Assembly: GCA_018296165.2 (NCBI GenBank)
Contig: JACKQL020000131.1
Location: forward strand, 58,331-122,330
DNA length: 64,000 nucleotides
Reading direction: 5' to 3'
DNA from: Termitomyces sp. T153
Taxonomy: Eukaryota > Basidiomycota > Agaricomycetes > Agaricales > Lyophyllaceae
In this document: piece by piece, positions 1 through 11,229 of the stretch
How positions within the stretch are numbered: the stretch's first letter is position 1
How the letters are laid out: each line of letters begins with the position of its first letter
The notes under the pieces: generated by a model
What the model was told of the DNA's origin: nothing
Databases searched by the model: none
Seen by the model: the letters and a program-made list of their open reading frames with translations, nothing else
Program-made: the position numbers and the translations under genes

Positions 1-1406
1 GTGGGAGTGGAAGTAATGAAAGTGGAGATGGAGATAGAAGTCAAAGTGGAAATGGAAATGGAAGTGGAAAAGGAGACAGAGGTAGTGATGGCAGCAGTGG
101 TGATAGTGCAGTGGCAGACCAAGATGGTGGTAACAGTGGATCAATTGAGATCCCATTCACCTCAACTATTGAGAGTGAAGATGGCAAGGAAAAATTTGAT
201 ATGACTTGTCGAGTCAAGACCACAGTAAGTACTATTTGAGGTCACACTCCAAAATGAGTTAATATATTCCATTTCAAGGTGAATGCCCAACATGAGAGTA
301 ATCTTGAAGATTGGCCTGGTCCATCTGTGGAGGTCCAAATAAAACGACTTCATATAGCATCCAAACCTAATCATTACTTCCTTGGCATTTGTCAAGTTCA
401 CATTTCTGCATCCCAATGCCATACAAACATTATTAATTGGTCACCTGGAGTTGTGCAATCAGAAGTCACCAACACATATCAAGAAAAACATGATCTAACA
501 CATGGTGGCTCCCTTACACTATCTGCAACTCCAAGTGTGAGCTATGATATAAAATGGGCCTCTAAAAAGGGCACAGAGCGTATACAACAGCCCTGGGAGA
601 TTATTTCACGTCGGCCAGGAAAAATCAAGGGAATTGATGATATGGTAGAAGATAGTAAAAGTGTGCTCTGGACATATACTCACAATGGAACCTTTCAGCC
701 TGTGATGGCTGAGGAGTTTGATCTGAGGCCAACTTTAACATATGGACTTGACTCCACACTTCCTTTGACCTTGCCAAAGCTTGAATTTCAAGTAGCCAGC
801 CTTTGGTCATTCAACAAATCATTGTTGAATAAGAAAAAGGGAAAGAATAGCCAAATAGCATGTCCTGCACATTTGAATCTTCTGCATCGAGTTTATATGA
901 GGGTGAATTTGCCTTCACTCTCACAAGAGAGAACTATTGGAGTTATGGGAGAAGATGTTTTGGACAGATTTCCAGTCATGTCCAAGAATGATGTTTCAAG
1001 TCTTGAACAGTTTGAAATGCACAGTATGAATCTGGATTCTAACATTCCTAAAGCCTCAAAAATTGAGGTAGTCATCCAACAAGCAAAAGAAATGTGTCAT
1101 CCAGGTAAGCTTCAATAGTCACATCTGAGAAAGAAAGACAGCTGACATGCTTGTGGTTCAGATGCACAATCTCTACCTATAACTGAATATGTGCTGGCCA
1201 CAAACTATCCTACCCCTAACTCAAGTCCAAGATCTGGTCCAACTTTGACTTCCAAAGGCAAAGGCAAAGAATCTGGTCCAATTCCAAATTCCAATGAATC
1301 TGGTCCAAGTCCGAGTTCCAAAGCTACTTCACACTATGTGAAGTATGCCAATTCCATATCCAAACATCTTCCAGATCATTTTTTAAAGCTGAGAAGAGAT
1401 AAATAA
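1..1406 (+). CDS. Hypothetical protein, last three exons (5' end outside window)
   Basis: Function not recognised. One frame runs through exons 3-224, 279-1104 and 1162-1406 (TAA at 1404-1406). The introns are 54 and 57 bases, with GTAAGT and GTAAGC donors and TTTCAAG and GGTTCAG acceptors; both joints keep the frame (phase 0, then phase 1), which is the main support for the model. About 430 residues are visible. The first ~40 are Gly/Ser/Asp/Asn-rich low complexity. A long ordered, mixed-composition middle part follows, with no membrane segment. The tail has Ser/Pro/Gly repeats (two ESGP units) and ends in basic residues (KLRRDK). The DNA is CpG-poor yet the frame is open, so the gene may still be under selection. 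The start lies to the left of the window. The exon model is fairly sure; any function is unknown. Confidence 0.75.
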
Positions 1407-1898
1407 GTCTTACTAACTTCTTCTGGGTACAGAGTCACTGGAGAAGGTATTGCTTGTAAACACCCAGGATGAAACTATGCACAATCCTTTCATCTTTCCT
1501 GTTTGCTATATTTAAATACATTCCAACCTTTCAGAAAAATCTTGTTTATAATGAGTCAAAAAAGAAAAAAAAAGAGGTGCTTGATGTTTATGTGCATATT
1601 TTGAAAGTCAGATACTGTAGCAATGAGTGTGCATCCTTGTGCATCAACCAAAGATTGACCCCACCATACCTGCACTTTTAAATACATAGTTTTGATATCC
1701 ATTTCATTCTTGTATTAGGTCTACCAAAGTGTGTCATTACAGATACAACCTTAGCTATAGGTTAACAGAGGTAGATATAAACTTTGAAATATGGTGACAG
1801 CACCAGTAGAAGTGCTGTACTAGAAGTATGATCCCATTTCTGACTTAGGTAAGTGATATAAAGTCAGATATGATTCTGCCTGTGCACTGGGTCCATAC
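1407..1898. other. Intergenic, nothing recognised
   Basis: AT-rich stretch with an A-rich run near 1560-1576. No conserved ORF, repeat or RNA signal is visible; the 70-codon frame at 1469-1681 has no recognisable content. Confidence 0.5.
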
Positions 1899-2339
1899 TG
1901 TCAGGGAATGTCCCACTTGGTTCCCCTTCCTCTTCTCCAGTTCTTGTCAGATTTCCCCTGCTCTAGTCTTCCATCATTCTCCTTCCTTTTCCCTATCTAT
2001 TGGTCCTAGTTTCAGCCCTTAGGCTGCACTGGTTCTCTATCTGTAATCCAGACAAGTGGGGCCCCTTTGACACTGTCACCAGCTTATGTAACTGCTGACT
2101 AATTGCTGACACATCACTTTTGTCTTTTTTCTCTGTCATACTGTACAGTTGTTTCTCATGCTTCTGAAGCTTCTGAAGCATCATACCTGGCCTAGGGAAT
2201 CCTCAGACTTGTTCTCTTTGGATTTCCCTTTGCCAGGTGAGTAGTTCTCTCAGTAGACACTGTACAGTACTGAATAGACTTTGGATTTCCCTTTGCCAGT
2301 TGTGTGATTGAGCCACAGCCTCCAGAGGTCACCCTTACA
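1899..2339 (+). repeat. LTR, family B (gypsy type), diverged copy
   Basis: Begins TGTCAGGGAATGTCCC and ends ...CCCTTACA, the same ends and several internal blocks (the GAGCCACAGCCTCCAGAGG block near 2310) as the copies at 47071-47432 and 56191-56745. In the 47 kb copy this LTR directly follows a polypurine tract of a minus-strand gypsy element, which fixes the family's orientation. No matching 5-base target duplication is seen, and the LTR abuts a copia relic, so it is probably an old insertion or a rearranged end. Confidence 0.6.
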
Positions 2340-3400
2340 GTCATTAGCATACATAGCTATATGCATTCCTGTTTGGCCTCAAAGGCTGCCATATAGTCTG
2401 CCTTACAGGACAATGCAGCAACAGTTCATTGTTTTCTTGTTGACCTTGAGATAGCTCCAGATCCCAGTGACCATGTACACCCCCCAACACTCTTCTGTGT
2501 GTTGAGACAGTTTGCCCAGTCAGAATCAGTAAGGCCCACAAGCTACAACAAGTTCTTGCCTCCTAGAGCCAGGCCCAATTCACACATCCCCTTTAAGTAA
2601 TGCAACATTCAAATAGTGGCATTCCAGTGGGTCCACATGTAACAGTCAATGTGCTGAGATAATTGTTGTACAGCATATTGGATATCTGTTATTGTGGATA
2701 CTGCAAGCCACAACAGCCCTCCCACAAGCTTCCTGTAGGGCAGTCATGATATTTTTTTGCATTCCTTAGAAGTCAGCTGTGAAATATCAACACATTGAAG
2801 CTTCATGCCTGGCTTCATTGGTGTGGACACAGCAGTGGCATTGGACTGGCCAAACTGCTGGATCAGCCTGTCAATGGGTATGGTTTGTGATAGATGGAGC
2901 TGGTGGTTTCCATTGTCCCAGTCAACTGCAATGCCCAGGATGTGTTTTGGCTTACCCAGGTCTGCAATTGTCCATACGCTAGCCATGTTGTTCTTGAGTT
3001 TCTTGCTTGCCTCTGTTGTGCTCACAATCACTGGGAAGTTGTCACCCACAATTACAATACCTGTGTCATCTTTTCTGTAATATGTGCATGGCCTCACATG
3101 CCAGCCTCATGAATCCCCACTCCTTCATGTGACCATCCAGTGTTTTGTTCCATATCCTCCCTGCCTGTTCATCCTGTACGATCCCTTTTCCAGCTTACAC
3201 ACCCACATCTCCTTGCCTCTTTCCTCAAATACCCTTGGCTGTTCCATATATACGGTCTCCTCCTCAGGTAATACACCATTCAAAAAGGCTGTTCTGATGT
3301 CGATCTGGGTTGCATCCCACCCCAGTGCTGCAGCAAGATGCAGAAAAATTCTCCAGGATTCCTATTTAGCCTTTTCTTGGCAATATATCTGAGATTGATC
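2340..3400 (-). mobile_element. Ty1/copia pol relic (reverse transcriptase and RNase H)
   Basis: Read on the minus strand from about 3395 down, the relic shows the start of a copia RT (ALGWDATQIDIRTAFLNG near 3270-3330), then LEKGSYGLKQAGRIWNK, a DLGKPKHILGIAV block, and an RNase H with LTDSDWANC and KSVGG near 2480-2540. Frames are broken several times. The RT active-site pair reads Asp-Asn (GAC AAC, 3038-3043) where two Asp are needed. Gag, protease and integrase are missing. Its right edge lies about 25 bases from the stop codon of the beta-propeller gene, where CpG content rises abruptly. Confidence 0.8.
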
Positions 3401-3424
3401 AAATGACGCTATGGACACTGGACG

Positions 3425-4670
3425 TTAATCCAACCACACCGCATGACTGCCGCCCTGCATCGTCTCGGCCTGGCCAGGCGGAGGCCACCCGACGACAGCC
3501 CTGACACCACCGGTACCCCAGCCGTCCCACTCCAACACCCACACGCCCGGACCCTCGGTGATCTCATCGTCGTCCGTGAGGAGTATCCAGACCCCCTCGC
3601 CCTCGCCCTGAGACTTTGATATGACGTCGAGCGCGTGGGCTTTGCCGCCCGAGGTGGGTGTCTGCCAGTACTCTGGCAGGTGGGGATCGACAAACATGCC
3701 GTCGGCGTCGAGCAGGAATGTGCTGAGCCAGCCGGGGGTTGCGGGGGATGCGCCGCGGGTGCTGGCGAAGAGGGCGCGAGGCGCGGGGTGTTCGGGCGTG
3801 GAGGGCGAGAGGATGAGTGTGTCGCCGCGGAAGGAGGGGGCGCTGAGGGGCGGAGGGACGAGGGAGCGCGAGGAGAGGTGTGTGAGGCCCGTAGCGGTGA
3901 TTGCGTATGCGTCGATGAGGTTGGCTGTGGGGGTGGTTGGGACATGGGGCGTGGGAGGAGCGAGGGCTTACTGTGTTCTGTGACGGAGTAGAGCACGCGG
4001 CCGTTGGGGTGGATCTTGACGTGTCTCGGGCCGTCGTGTGTGGCACGTGGGGAGGGGACGCTGGTGAGGTGGGCGAGGAGGCCGGTGGATGCGTTGCGCG
4101 TGTACATCTCAATGGAGTCGGTGCCGAGGACGGGGACGAACACGTGGCCTGTTGGGGAGACCTCGAGGGCGTGGGCGCCGTAGCGGAGTGCTGCGCGCGT
4201 CTTGTCGGCGGCTGGGAGGTCGTCTGGTGGCACAAAGAGGAGCTGCTGGAGAGCGTGGGAGAGCGCGCCCGAGGCGGGGTCGATGGCGTGGACTTCGCCG
4301 GCGGGGCCGCCTGCAGAATAGGCGTGCGTGAACGGCGCGGGGACGGTGATGTACGATGACGTCGCAGCTGCGGAGCGATGAGCGCGGTTTGTGGAGCGTG
4401 ACGGCACGCACTGATGGGCACATTGTTGACATGGCCGACCCTTGCCTTGTCAAACGACCAGCTCGAGAGCACCGGCGGCAGTGCCCAGCTCGTCGTGTAT
4501 ATGCGGTCCTTGTGCGCGCTCGTGGCGAGGTACTGGTGAGGCCCAAACCCAGGGACCGTCTGCACCAGCTCCAGCGTGCGCGGCCCCGGCTCAAACGCGA
4601 GCAGGAACAGCGACGGCGAGCGGAACGATCCTGAGAGGATGTGCAGCGGCGAGTCACAGAAGAGCTCCAT
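3425..4670 (-). CDS. Carboxymuconate-cyclase-like / lactonase-family beta-propeller protein
   Basis: Likely 3-carboxy-cis,cis-muconate cyclase (CMLE) or a close lactonase-family beta-propeller, which in fungi converts 3-carboxy-cis,cis-muconate to 3-carboxymuconolactone in the beta-ketoadipate pathway. Exons: 4670-4412, 4367-3972, 3924-3425 (TAA). The introns are 44 and 47 bases, both phase 1, with GTGCGT and GTAAGC donors and CGCAG and CACAG acceptors. The product is 384 residues, close to the family's usual ~370. Visible family pieces: an N-terminal LHILSGSFRSPSLFLLAFEP strand; YGAHALEVSPTGHVFVPVLG; DGPRHVKIHPNGRVLYSVTEH; and GGSHAVWLD at the end. There is no signal peptide, so it should act in the cytosol. 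It is divergently paired with the intradiol dioxygenase at 4806. Family membership is firm; the exact substrate is inferred. Confidence 0.85.
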
Positions 4671-4805
4671 CGTCAGGCAATCGACACCCCTCTACTAAAC
4701 TTAGCACCACCCGGCCCGCCGAGATCCGTGTCTGCGCCCGCTTCCCTCGGCCAAGGCTCTCTATCCTGTATAAATCCCAGTCCATGCTCGTCCATCTCCA
4801 CCACC
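4671..4805. promoter_or_regulatory. Shared divergent promoter
   Basis: Only 135 bases separate the two start codons. A TATA box (TATAAA, 4769-4774) lies about 32 bases before the dioxygenase ATG. An out-of-frame upstream ATG at 4784 precedes the real start. The compact divergent arrangement suggests co-regulation, which is an inference. Confidence 0.6.
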
Positions 4806-6198
4806 ATGCTCGCACCCCTCTTCCTCCTCCTCCTCACATCAGCATCCGCACACAAAGAGCCCAGGACACCCCAAGAGATCGAGGTCCAGCGCGCCCTGCA
4901 AGCTGCCGCATACCACGTTAGTGCCACCCTTTTCGCAGAATCCCAAGACCCTACCCTACCCACAGTGCGCACCCGCCATCGAGAGATACACCGCCGCCCG
5001 CAGACGCAGCTGGGCCCAGAAGGTCCTCGCTGGCCGGCCTGCGCTCCCGGGGTTCGACGACCTCTTCGCGTCCGGGACCTACGAGACCCCTGGCATTCCC
5101 GCCGCGAATGACCAGCTCGTCATGGGGTGCACCCCGATCGAGGACACGCGCCTCCAGAACAACTCGTGTGTCCTCACGCCCGTGGTCACAGAGGGTCCGT
5201 ACTATCACGTCCAGGGTCACCCTATACGGCAGAACATTGCAGAACTGCAGGACGGGCTTCTCTTGGTGCGTTGTTCCATCCATGCATGCATGACGGAGGC
5301 CGTCTGACGCGATTCGATCACAGCTTCTTGATATCGGCGTGATCGATGTAGAAACATGCCAGCCGCTCCCCAACGTCCTCGTCGACATCTGGCAGGCAAA
5401 CGCCACGGGTCACTATGCGGGTACGTACGTCCCATCAATTCACCCACGTCTTGCCAACATGTCATCTTGGACGGCCAGGCCACCCCGACCCCGCACCGCA
5501 TCTCGTAGACGAGCAGCCACAAGTCGGCGGTAAGCGTGCGGGGCTGCTCAGCGCGTTCCCCCGCACCAAGTTTGAAGAAACGTTCTTGCGAGGCGCGTGG
5601 CCCACCGACCGGAACGGCGTCGCGCAGTTTACGAGTACGTCATCTTCTCCTTCCATTCCATTCCACTCACACCCCCAAAGCAATATTCCCAGGCTACTAC
5701 ACCGGCCGCGCAACCCACATCCACGCCAAAGTATTCCCAACCTGGTCTCCACTCCCCAATGGCACATTCACATCCACGCACCTCGCACACGTCGGCCAGT
5801 TTTTCTTTGATGACGATATTAATATGCGGATTGATAACGTGGGTCCCCCCCCCCTCTTCTTCCTCTTCCTCACCCGACCCGCACGCCCACGCTCACGCCC
5901 ACACACAGGTGCACCCGTACATCCTCAACCCGATCCGCACGACCCGCGGACGCACACGCAACTGGCGCGACTCGCTCAACATCTTCGAAGACTCGCGCGG
6001 CCCAGAGGGCGCATACGACCCCGTGTTCAGGCTCGACCTCTTGGGCGGCGTGTTGGCGCAGGGCGTGATTGGGTATATTACTATGGTGCGTTGCGTTTGC
6101 GCTGCGTTCTTACCTTATCACCTTTCACCTGATTGGGATCCGTCGCGGTGTAGGGCGTCAATGCGTCGGCGAGGTTGGATAATTGGTGGAAGGGCTGA
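4806..6198 (+). CDS. Secreted intradiol ring-cleavage dioxygenase
   Basis: Fe(III) dioxygenase that opens catechol-type rings between the two hydroxyls. Seven exons: 4806-4916, 4966-5265, 5324-5420, 5479-5634, 5681-5838, 5909-6085 and 6154-6198 (TGA), giving 347 residues. All donors begin GT and all acceptors end AG, and the frame holds at each of six introns. Residues 1-16 form a signal peptide (a run of Leu, then TSASAH), so secretion is expected. Family motifs: TEGPYYHVQGH (Tyr 116-117), VLVDIWQANATGHYAG, and PGYYTGRATHIH with Tyr 227-228, His234 and His236 as likely iron ligands. This is the fungal extracellular subclass thought to act on lignin- or plant-derived catechols. The start at 4806 is chosen because it gives the signal peptide. 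Substrate is not determined by sequence. Confidence 0.92.
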
Positions 6199-6608
6199 GG
6201 CATAGGCATGAGGTCTTGTTTTTCTCTTCTTTCTTCTGAGGGTTGAGGTTTTTTTTTTTCTTTGGGTCGTCGTGAGTGGTTGTCGATCTATGTTGTCGAT
6301 CATCGATCTATGTTGAAGGATCTAGATCTATCGGATATTGGTTTATATTTACGCATTTACACTTTTTTTTTGGTTTACTTACTTACTTACCACCCCCCTC
6401 ACGAACCAATCAATACGCACGTACCTAAATCTAAAACTAAAAACGCCAACGCTAACGCGCCCGATAGCTATATCATCACATCACATCACATCACATCACA
6501 TACGTATGTATGTACACCACACCCTATACATGATTCATGGATGCGGAGGCTCCAAATTTAGAACGCCCCTCTTCTCTTCTGTTCCCCAGCCTAATGTGGT
6601 TAAACCTC

Positions 6609-6707
6609 GCAAGCCCCCACTTGGTCTTACATATAACATATAACATAAAACATCAATCAACACACACATAGTTATCCGGGACTTTTGAGTCCTGCTGCAG
6701 TCCACCC
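6609..6707 (+). repeat. Hairpin repeat, copy 1
   Basis: About 99 bases starting GCAAGCCCCC and ending GCAGTCCACCC, sharing TTACATATAACATA..ACATCAATC and GTTATCCGGGAC with copy 2 at 6903-7005. It holds a stem GGACT/AGTCC (6679-6683 with 6688-6692) around a TTTG loop. No ORF. The function is unknown: a structured RNA, a small mobile repeat or a transcript end are all possible. Confidence 0.6.
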
Positions 6708-6902
6708 CCCTCCGAATAGGAGGAGGCGACGCACGACGTACGACGTACTACCACGGCACTTCGCCGACCCACCCTCGCTCCTCACGACCCACGTCCCTCG
6801 GGACGCTTCCGCTTCCAGCCCCCCCCCCAACCAAGACCGCGCACGACGTCTTCAATGCCCAACACCGCGCTTAACGCCAGAGAACGCTCCTGGATCGAAA
6901 TT

Positions 6903-7005
6903 GCAAGCCCCCTATATGGTTGGTTTCGGTTATTACATATAACATAAAAACATCAATCGACGCCGTTATCCGGGACCCTTGAGGTCCATGACGCAGCAGT
7001 CCACC
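6903..7005 (+). repeat. Hairpin repeat, copy 2
   Basis: Diverged direct copy of 6609-6707 with the same ends. Its stem is GGACC/GGTCC (6973-6977 with 6983-6987), so one pair has changed from T-A to C-G with pairing kept. The 195 bases between the copies are CpG-rich and carry CGACGTACGACGTAC-type short repeats. Confidence 0.6.
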
Positions 7006-7360
7006 CAGATATGAAACGTGACCCTAGATATGGAACGGCACAGGTAAAGAAAACCGAAAGGCCTTCTTCTACTTAACACTAACACTAATTCTCCTCCAAT
7101 TCCAATTCTTTTGTAGATTATTTTCATCAATGCTATATGTATGATTATATAGATCCAGTGACTCAGTTTTTTTTATGTACATGAAGCTAAAAAAAAAAAA
7201 AAAAAAGTAGTAGTAAAAATTGAACTTGTGTGAGGATGGTCAAAATTTGGCTATTTCATCTAATTTCATCTGTGTATTTTTTAGGGAATAAAAGTCCAAT
7301 GTTTCCCAAAGTTGTTATGTAGGTAGAAGTAGATAATACCTGCTAATCTAGGTTCAGTTG
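7006..7360. other. Intergenic, CpG content falls
   Basis: Transition from CpG-normal to CpG-poor DNA. A run of A's lies near 7189-7206. No gene seen. Confidence 0.5.
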
Positions 7361-8489
7361 TGTCAGGTTCCGCTGACCATGGGGGCTCAGCTACACTGGG
7401 TGAATCCTTACTAGGTGGATGTGATTCCCTGCACTGATAACTGGGCACTTGGAGAGGTCCTAAATGCAGGGGACTTGGGAGGATAAGCAATGGGGAGTGA
7501 TTTGAACAAGTCCGGGGTGGTCTGGAGGAGTCTAGGATGAGTTGCGGGGGAAGGGGCAGACTTGACAGGGCATCAGGTACAAGTCTGGAAGCGGGAGCAG
7601 AGCTGGAGCTTGATGGGGGATCAACAGAGGTTGATAGCTTTCAGAACCGAGTGAGTAGCAAGGTCCAGAGTTGGTTTAACAAATGTTCAGGGGTTGTAAT
7701 CATGAGTGTGGAGTTTGTAAGGGCATTAAGGTCAAGAGAACCGGGACACAATAATGGAAATGGAGTCAAATGAGATGAGATGGAGTTGAATGGAGCAAAA
7801 CAGAGTTGAGATGAGATTGAGACAAGAACAAAAATAGATTCAGGCAGAGATATAAAATGATAACAAGAACAATAATGGAGATAGAAACAAGACAAGAACA
7901 GAAGACTGAGATAAGACCAGGAGATGGAGATAAGAGAGAATGTAACACAGAACAAGAACATGAGATGGAGACAATCAAACCATAGGTAACGTTAAGCAAT
8001 ATCAAGACTAGAGTACAAGGAGCTACTCTACAACTTATATACTGACTACTGGAGAGCTCTGGAGGACAGTGGGTGTGGTGGCAGGGCTTGGTGGAGCCAT
8101 GTGGAGTTGATGGGTGTTGGTTGTGATTAGGGGGCAGGCCACAGTGATATTCTGATGGGATCAGCTGAGAATGTGGGTCGTCCCAAGGTTGTTGTGGTAC
8201 TCCAGAGTAGGTTGGGTGAACCAGGGTGATGAGCTGGTGACATATGATGGAGTCAGGAACAGAGGGTTCTCAGGGCTCAGAACAGTCAGAGGAAGTGTTG
8301 ATGGCTGCAGAGAAGGTATTGGAGTGGGCCAGGGGGCTGTTGGGGTTTGCTGGAGAAGCATTGGAGTTACCCAGAGTGGGTGTGGAGGGTGTACAAGGGT
8401 TGGGGGGTTTGACAGGGCATTGGGGGGGGACTCCAGGGAAGTGAGTGGGCTGGGAACAATGTCAGGGGTCTAGGGAGTGGGTTGTGACA
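7361..8489 (-). repeat. Solo LTR, family A (MarY1-like gypsy), with target duplication
   Basis: Read on the minus strand it starts TGTCACAACCCACTCCC and ends GGAACCTGACA. It is flanked by a perfect 5-base duplication AGTTG (7356-7360 and 8490-8494). The TATATAAG promoter core (about 8033-8043, minus strand) is kept, as in the copies at 41048, 43024 and 45703. It is CpG-poor compared with the 41 kb copy, so it is older. There is no internal region, so it arose by LTR-LTR recombination. The ORFs inside it are not genes. Confidence 0.9.
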
Positions 8490-8519
8490 AGTTGGACATA
8501 TATTGATATGGCAGTATGG

Positions 8520-9230
8520 CAGTACTTACCTGTAACAACTGGTATCTTAAAATAAAAAGAAAGAACTTTTTCAATATACCTAAAAATGCTGAAAATTGTA
8601 AGCATTTTGCCAAAAACAGTAGGCAGAGAAAGTACTTAGCTTAACAAAAATACTACTCCAATGATCCCAGAAGTCAACAAAAATTGGCCTACAGCAGTAA
8701 TGATGAAGCCAGAGGATGAGGGTTGAGGGTTGAGCACTGAGCTTGTCACCTTGATCAAAAGAACCTGATCAGTGATAGCCAACATGCTTAACAAAGTGGC
8801 AGTGCCAGCTATCCTTGGCATCTTGACAAGCCAGTGTTAAACCCAAAAACTTAGTTCACCTCACTCTACATCTCACATCACCACCCAAACCAAACACTTG
8901 CAGAACATGCATTGCTAATAGCCTTGGCACAGGAAGGAAGGGCTTAGTGGAGGAAGGAAAGGCTTAGTGGAGGGAGGAAGAGGAAGGCAAGCCTCACCAT
9001 GCATTGCCAAGGCCCACCCATGCAGAACCCCAATGCCCAGACCTCCCATCAGCCAACTACACTCCCAGACAATAATGAAAACATGCAGAAAAGCCCTGGT
9101 CCATGTGAGGGAGGCAAGGTATAAAGAGAGAAGTATTTCAGAGGGAAAAAACAAGCAATTACTTGCCATGGCTCAGCCATCCCCAGGGAGTGGAGCACTT
9201 AGGCTTACAAGTGATTAGTTGCTTTGGAAC
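8520..9230. repeat. Repeat family D, copy 1
   Basis: The right part (about 8985-9230) shares the block CAATTACTTGCCATGGCTCA, the following CCC-AGGGAGT..CTTAGGCTTA and an upstream GGTATAAAGAG with copies near 10923-11060 and, inverted, 15880-16370. The left part (8584-8632) shares a diverged AGCTTACAGTTTTCAGC-type block with 10252-10300 and 18434-18478. A 61-codon minus-strand frame (8636-8821) with hydrophobic residues sits between; its reality is uncertain. Element type is not known. Confidence 0.5.
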
Positions 9231-10029
9231 TAGTAGTTGAATACACTATTTGAGTCCACTTTGATTAGGTGGAGAATTGTCTCTTGCTATTAAAGTAAAA
9301 TCAATAAATCTATTGTTCAGTCTACTTCTCTAAAAAGTGAGGACTAGTTTTACAAAGAGCCCTGAACATTTGCAAAACTAAGTACAGCATAATTGGCCAA
9401 GATTATATAACTTTGAGCCAATAGCTAAACTTAGATTTTGCATAAATATAATGCACATATGAGGGAGAGGCAAGCTTTGAATGACAGGATGAATTGGCAT
9501 GACAAATAGTCAAACTCAACTCAGCATCCCACGGTGGATTCTTTGCAGACCATGATGTGGAGCCCTCAAGCTTGGCAGGGTCACATACCCATCACATTTC
9601 ATTTCACATTCAAAATGACCCTTCCATTGGGATGTCTCTGGCATCCTTCCTCAAATGAGAAAAAAATACAAAACTTGGCACACTCATATCTTGTATACTA
9701 GAGATGTGTAAGTTTCTTATTTTCTAAGGAATCCATAGGATATTGATGGAAGCCAAAGTCATTCAAAATCTTGTTTCATAGCTGGGTCACTGACAGTATG
9801 TCTTGGCAGACTCCATTTCCAGGTGATAAATATACCACACATCAAGTTGTGGATAAGTTCAAGTTCTACTGTAGCAGTAACAACAACAGTACCACTAATA
9901 CTAACACCCAAGCTGTCCTTGAGTTCCCCATCACCCACCAGCTCTGCATCAATAGGTGCCTTCCCAAGACATGCAACACCACTAGTAGTATCCCATACAT
10001 CCTGAGTCAAGGGAGCTAGCAATACACAC

Positions 10030-10078
<49 letters not shown>

Positions 10079-10180
10079 GCAGTCTGGGCCATTCTGTGCA
10101 CAGGGCCCCAAGGGGAACTTGGGGTCTTTGGTGTTTGATGCACAGGAGAGGATAGTGGGGATTGTGCATTGATATGGCAG
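9231..10180. repeat. Intergenic stretch with (CAA)n microsatellite
   Basis: CpG-poor non-coding DNA. A CAA repeat of 16 units spans 10031-10078; read on the other strand it gives false polyvaline or polyleucine frames. Nothing else recognised. Confidence 0.7.
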
Positions 10181-11080
10181 TCTCAAATGAGAGACAAAGA
10201 AATCAGTCCACAAATCCAATATATTTGTAAAAACAATACAATTTATCTATAAAAGAGCTGAAAACTGTAAGCTCAAGGCTAACATCAAAAACTGTAGATG
10301 TCAGACACACCTTGAAGCCAGCATTAGTCTCATACAAAAAGACCAGCAACAACAAAGAGACCAGTGTCAATGACATGGTAGCCAGCTATCAAAACTGATG
10401 GTGGGGCACAGGGGAGTGGCAGTATGCTTGAGCTGATAAGTTGATCATGGATTGCAGATCCCAGGTCTAACTATCAGACAGATACCCTCCCCTTCCCTCA
10501 AAAACCCAATGAGACAGTGTCTCAAGAACCCACAAAGACCTGCAAAAGAGTCAACCTAAGGAACTTCAGCAGGACAAGTTTGAGGAGGAACAAAGGAAGA
10601 ACAGACCATGCAGAAAAGATGGCTTGATTGAGTATACAAACAGCTGATGCTAAAAATAAGCATTAAGATGGATCTCTCAATCAAAACCACAAAAAACAAT
10701 GTGCCTGTTCTCAAATTCACCTCAAAAACATGCTCAGCTACTTGCCAGCCACATGCAGATAAGGAAAGAGAAGATTGGAAGAGGCAAAGGATACAGAAGG
10801 AAGTAGAGGATGGGGAAAAGAGGGAGGAATCTGCCAGGATAAACAATATGGCAGATACAAGAGCAAGGTCAACCACTGGCTACTGGCATTCCTGAACAGA
10901 CAACAAAAACACAGGGATAGGCCATGGTCCATGCACAAACAACAGTTTATCAAAGGGGAGGAATTTTGAGAGGAAAGATAAGCAAGCTAGTTACCATGGC
11001 TCGGAGACACCCCAGGGAGCAGTTCTCTTAGGCTTATGAGTATTACTTGCTTTGGTATCAGTCAATTATATTATTGTGCC
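10181..11080. repeat. Repeat family D, copy 2
   Basis: Same order of blocks as 8520-9230: the CTGAAAACTGTAAGCT block at 10258-10275, then CATGGTCCATGCAC (10923), GGAGGAATTTTGAGAGG, and TTACCATGGCTCGGAGACACCCCAGGGAG (10991 on). No convincing ORF. Members with GGGGGAATTTTGAGGATGTGGGG and a TATAAAAAGG box suggest an LTR-like or MITE-like unit. Confidence 0.45.
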
Positions 11081-11229
11081 CATTCTTCTGTGTGAGACCA
11101 TCTCAATCATTTGAACAAAAATCATAAACTATCAATAATAATTCTATTCTAAGTGGATTTGGCATGTAACTAAGCCCTCTCTGTGAAAATAAACTTTGAT
11201 CAGTTGATCAGATCAATTGTCAACATCAA

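Noticed and set aside
3621..4634. Several long plus-strand frames (for example 3937-4359)
   Set aside because: Antisense shadows of the GC-rich propeller gene; Gly/Arg/Val-rich, with no family content.
3564..4670. 368-codon continuous frame over the first exon of the propeller gene
   Set aside because: Past the splice donor it turns into Pro/Arg/His-rich junk; the spliced three-exon model matches the lactonase propeller family.
5536..6205. 198- and 202-codon frames over the dioxygenase
   Set aside because: They read through introns in the wrong frames; the spliced seven-exon model explains the coding signal.
8161..8473. 100-codon plus-strand frame
   Set aside because: Inside a solo LTR; its counterparts in other LTR copies are not conserved as protein.
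9759..10219. Minus frames with polyvaline or polyleucine
   Set aside because: Products of the (CAA)n microsatellite at 10031-10078.
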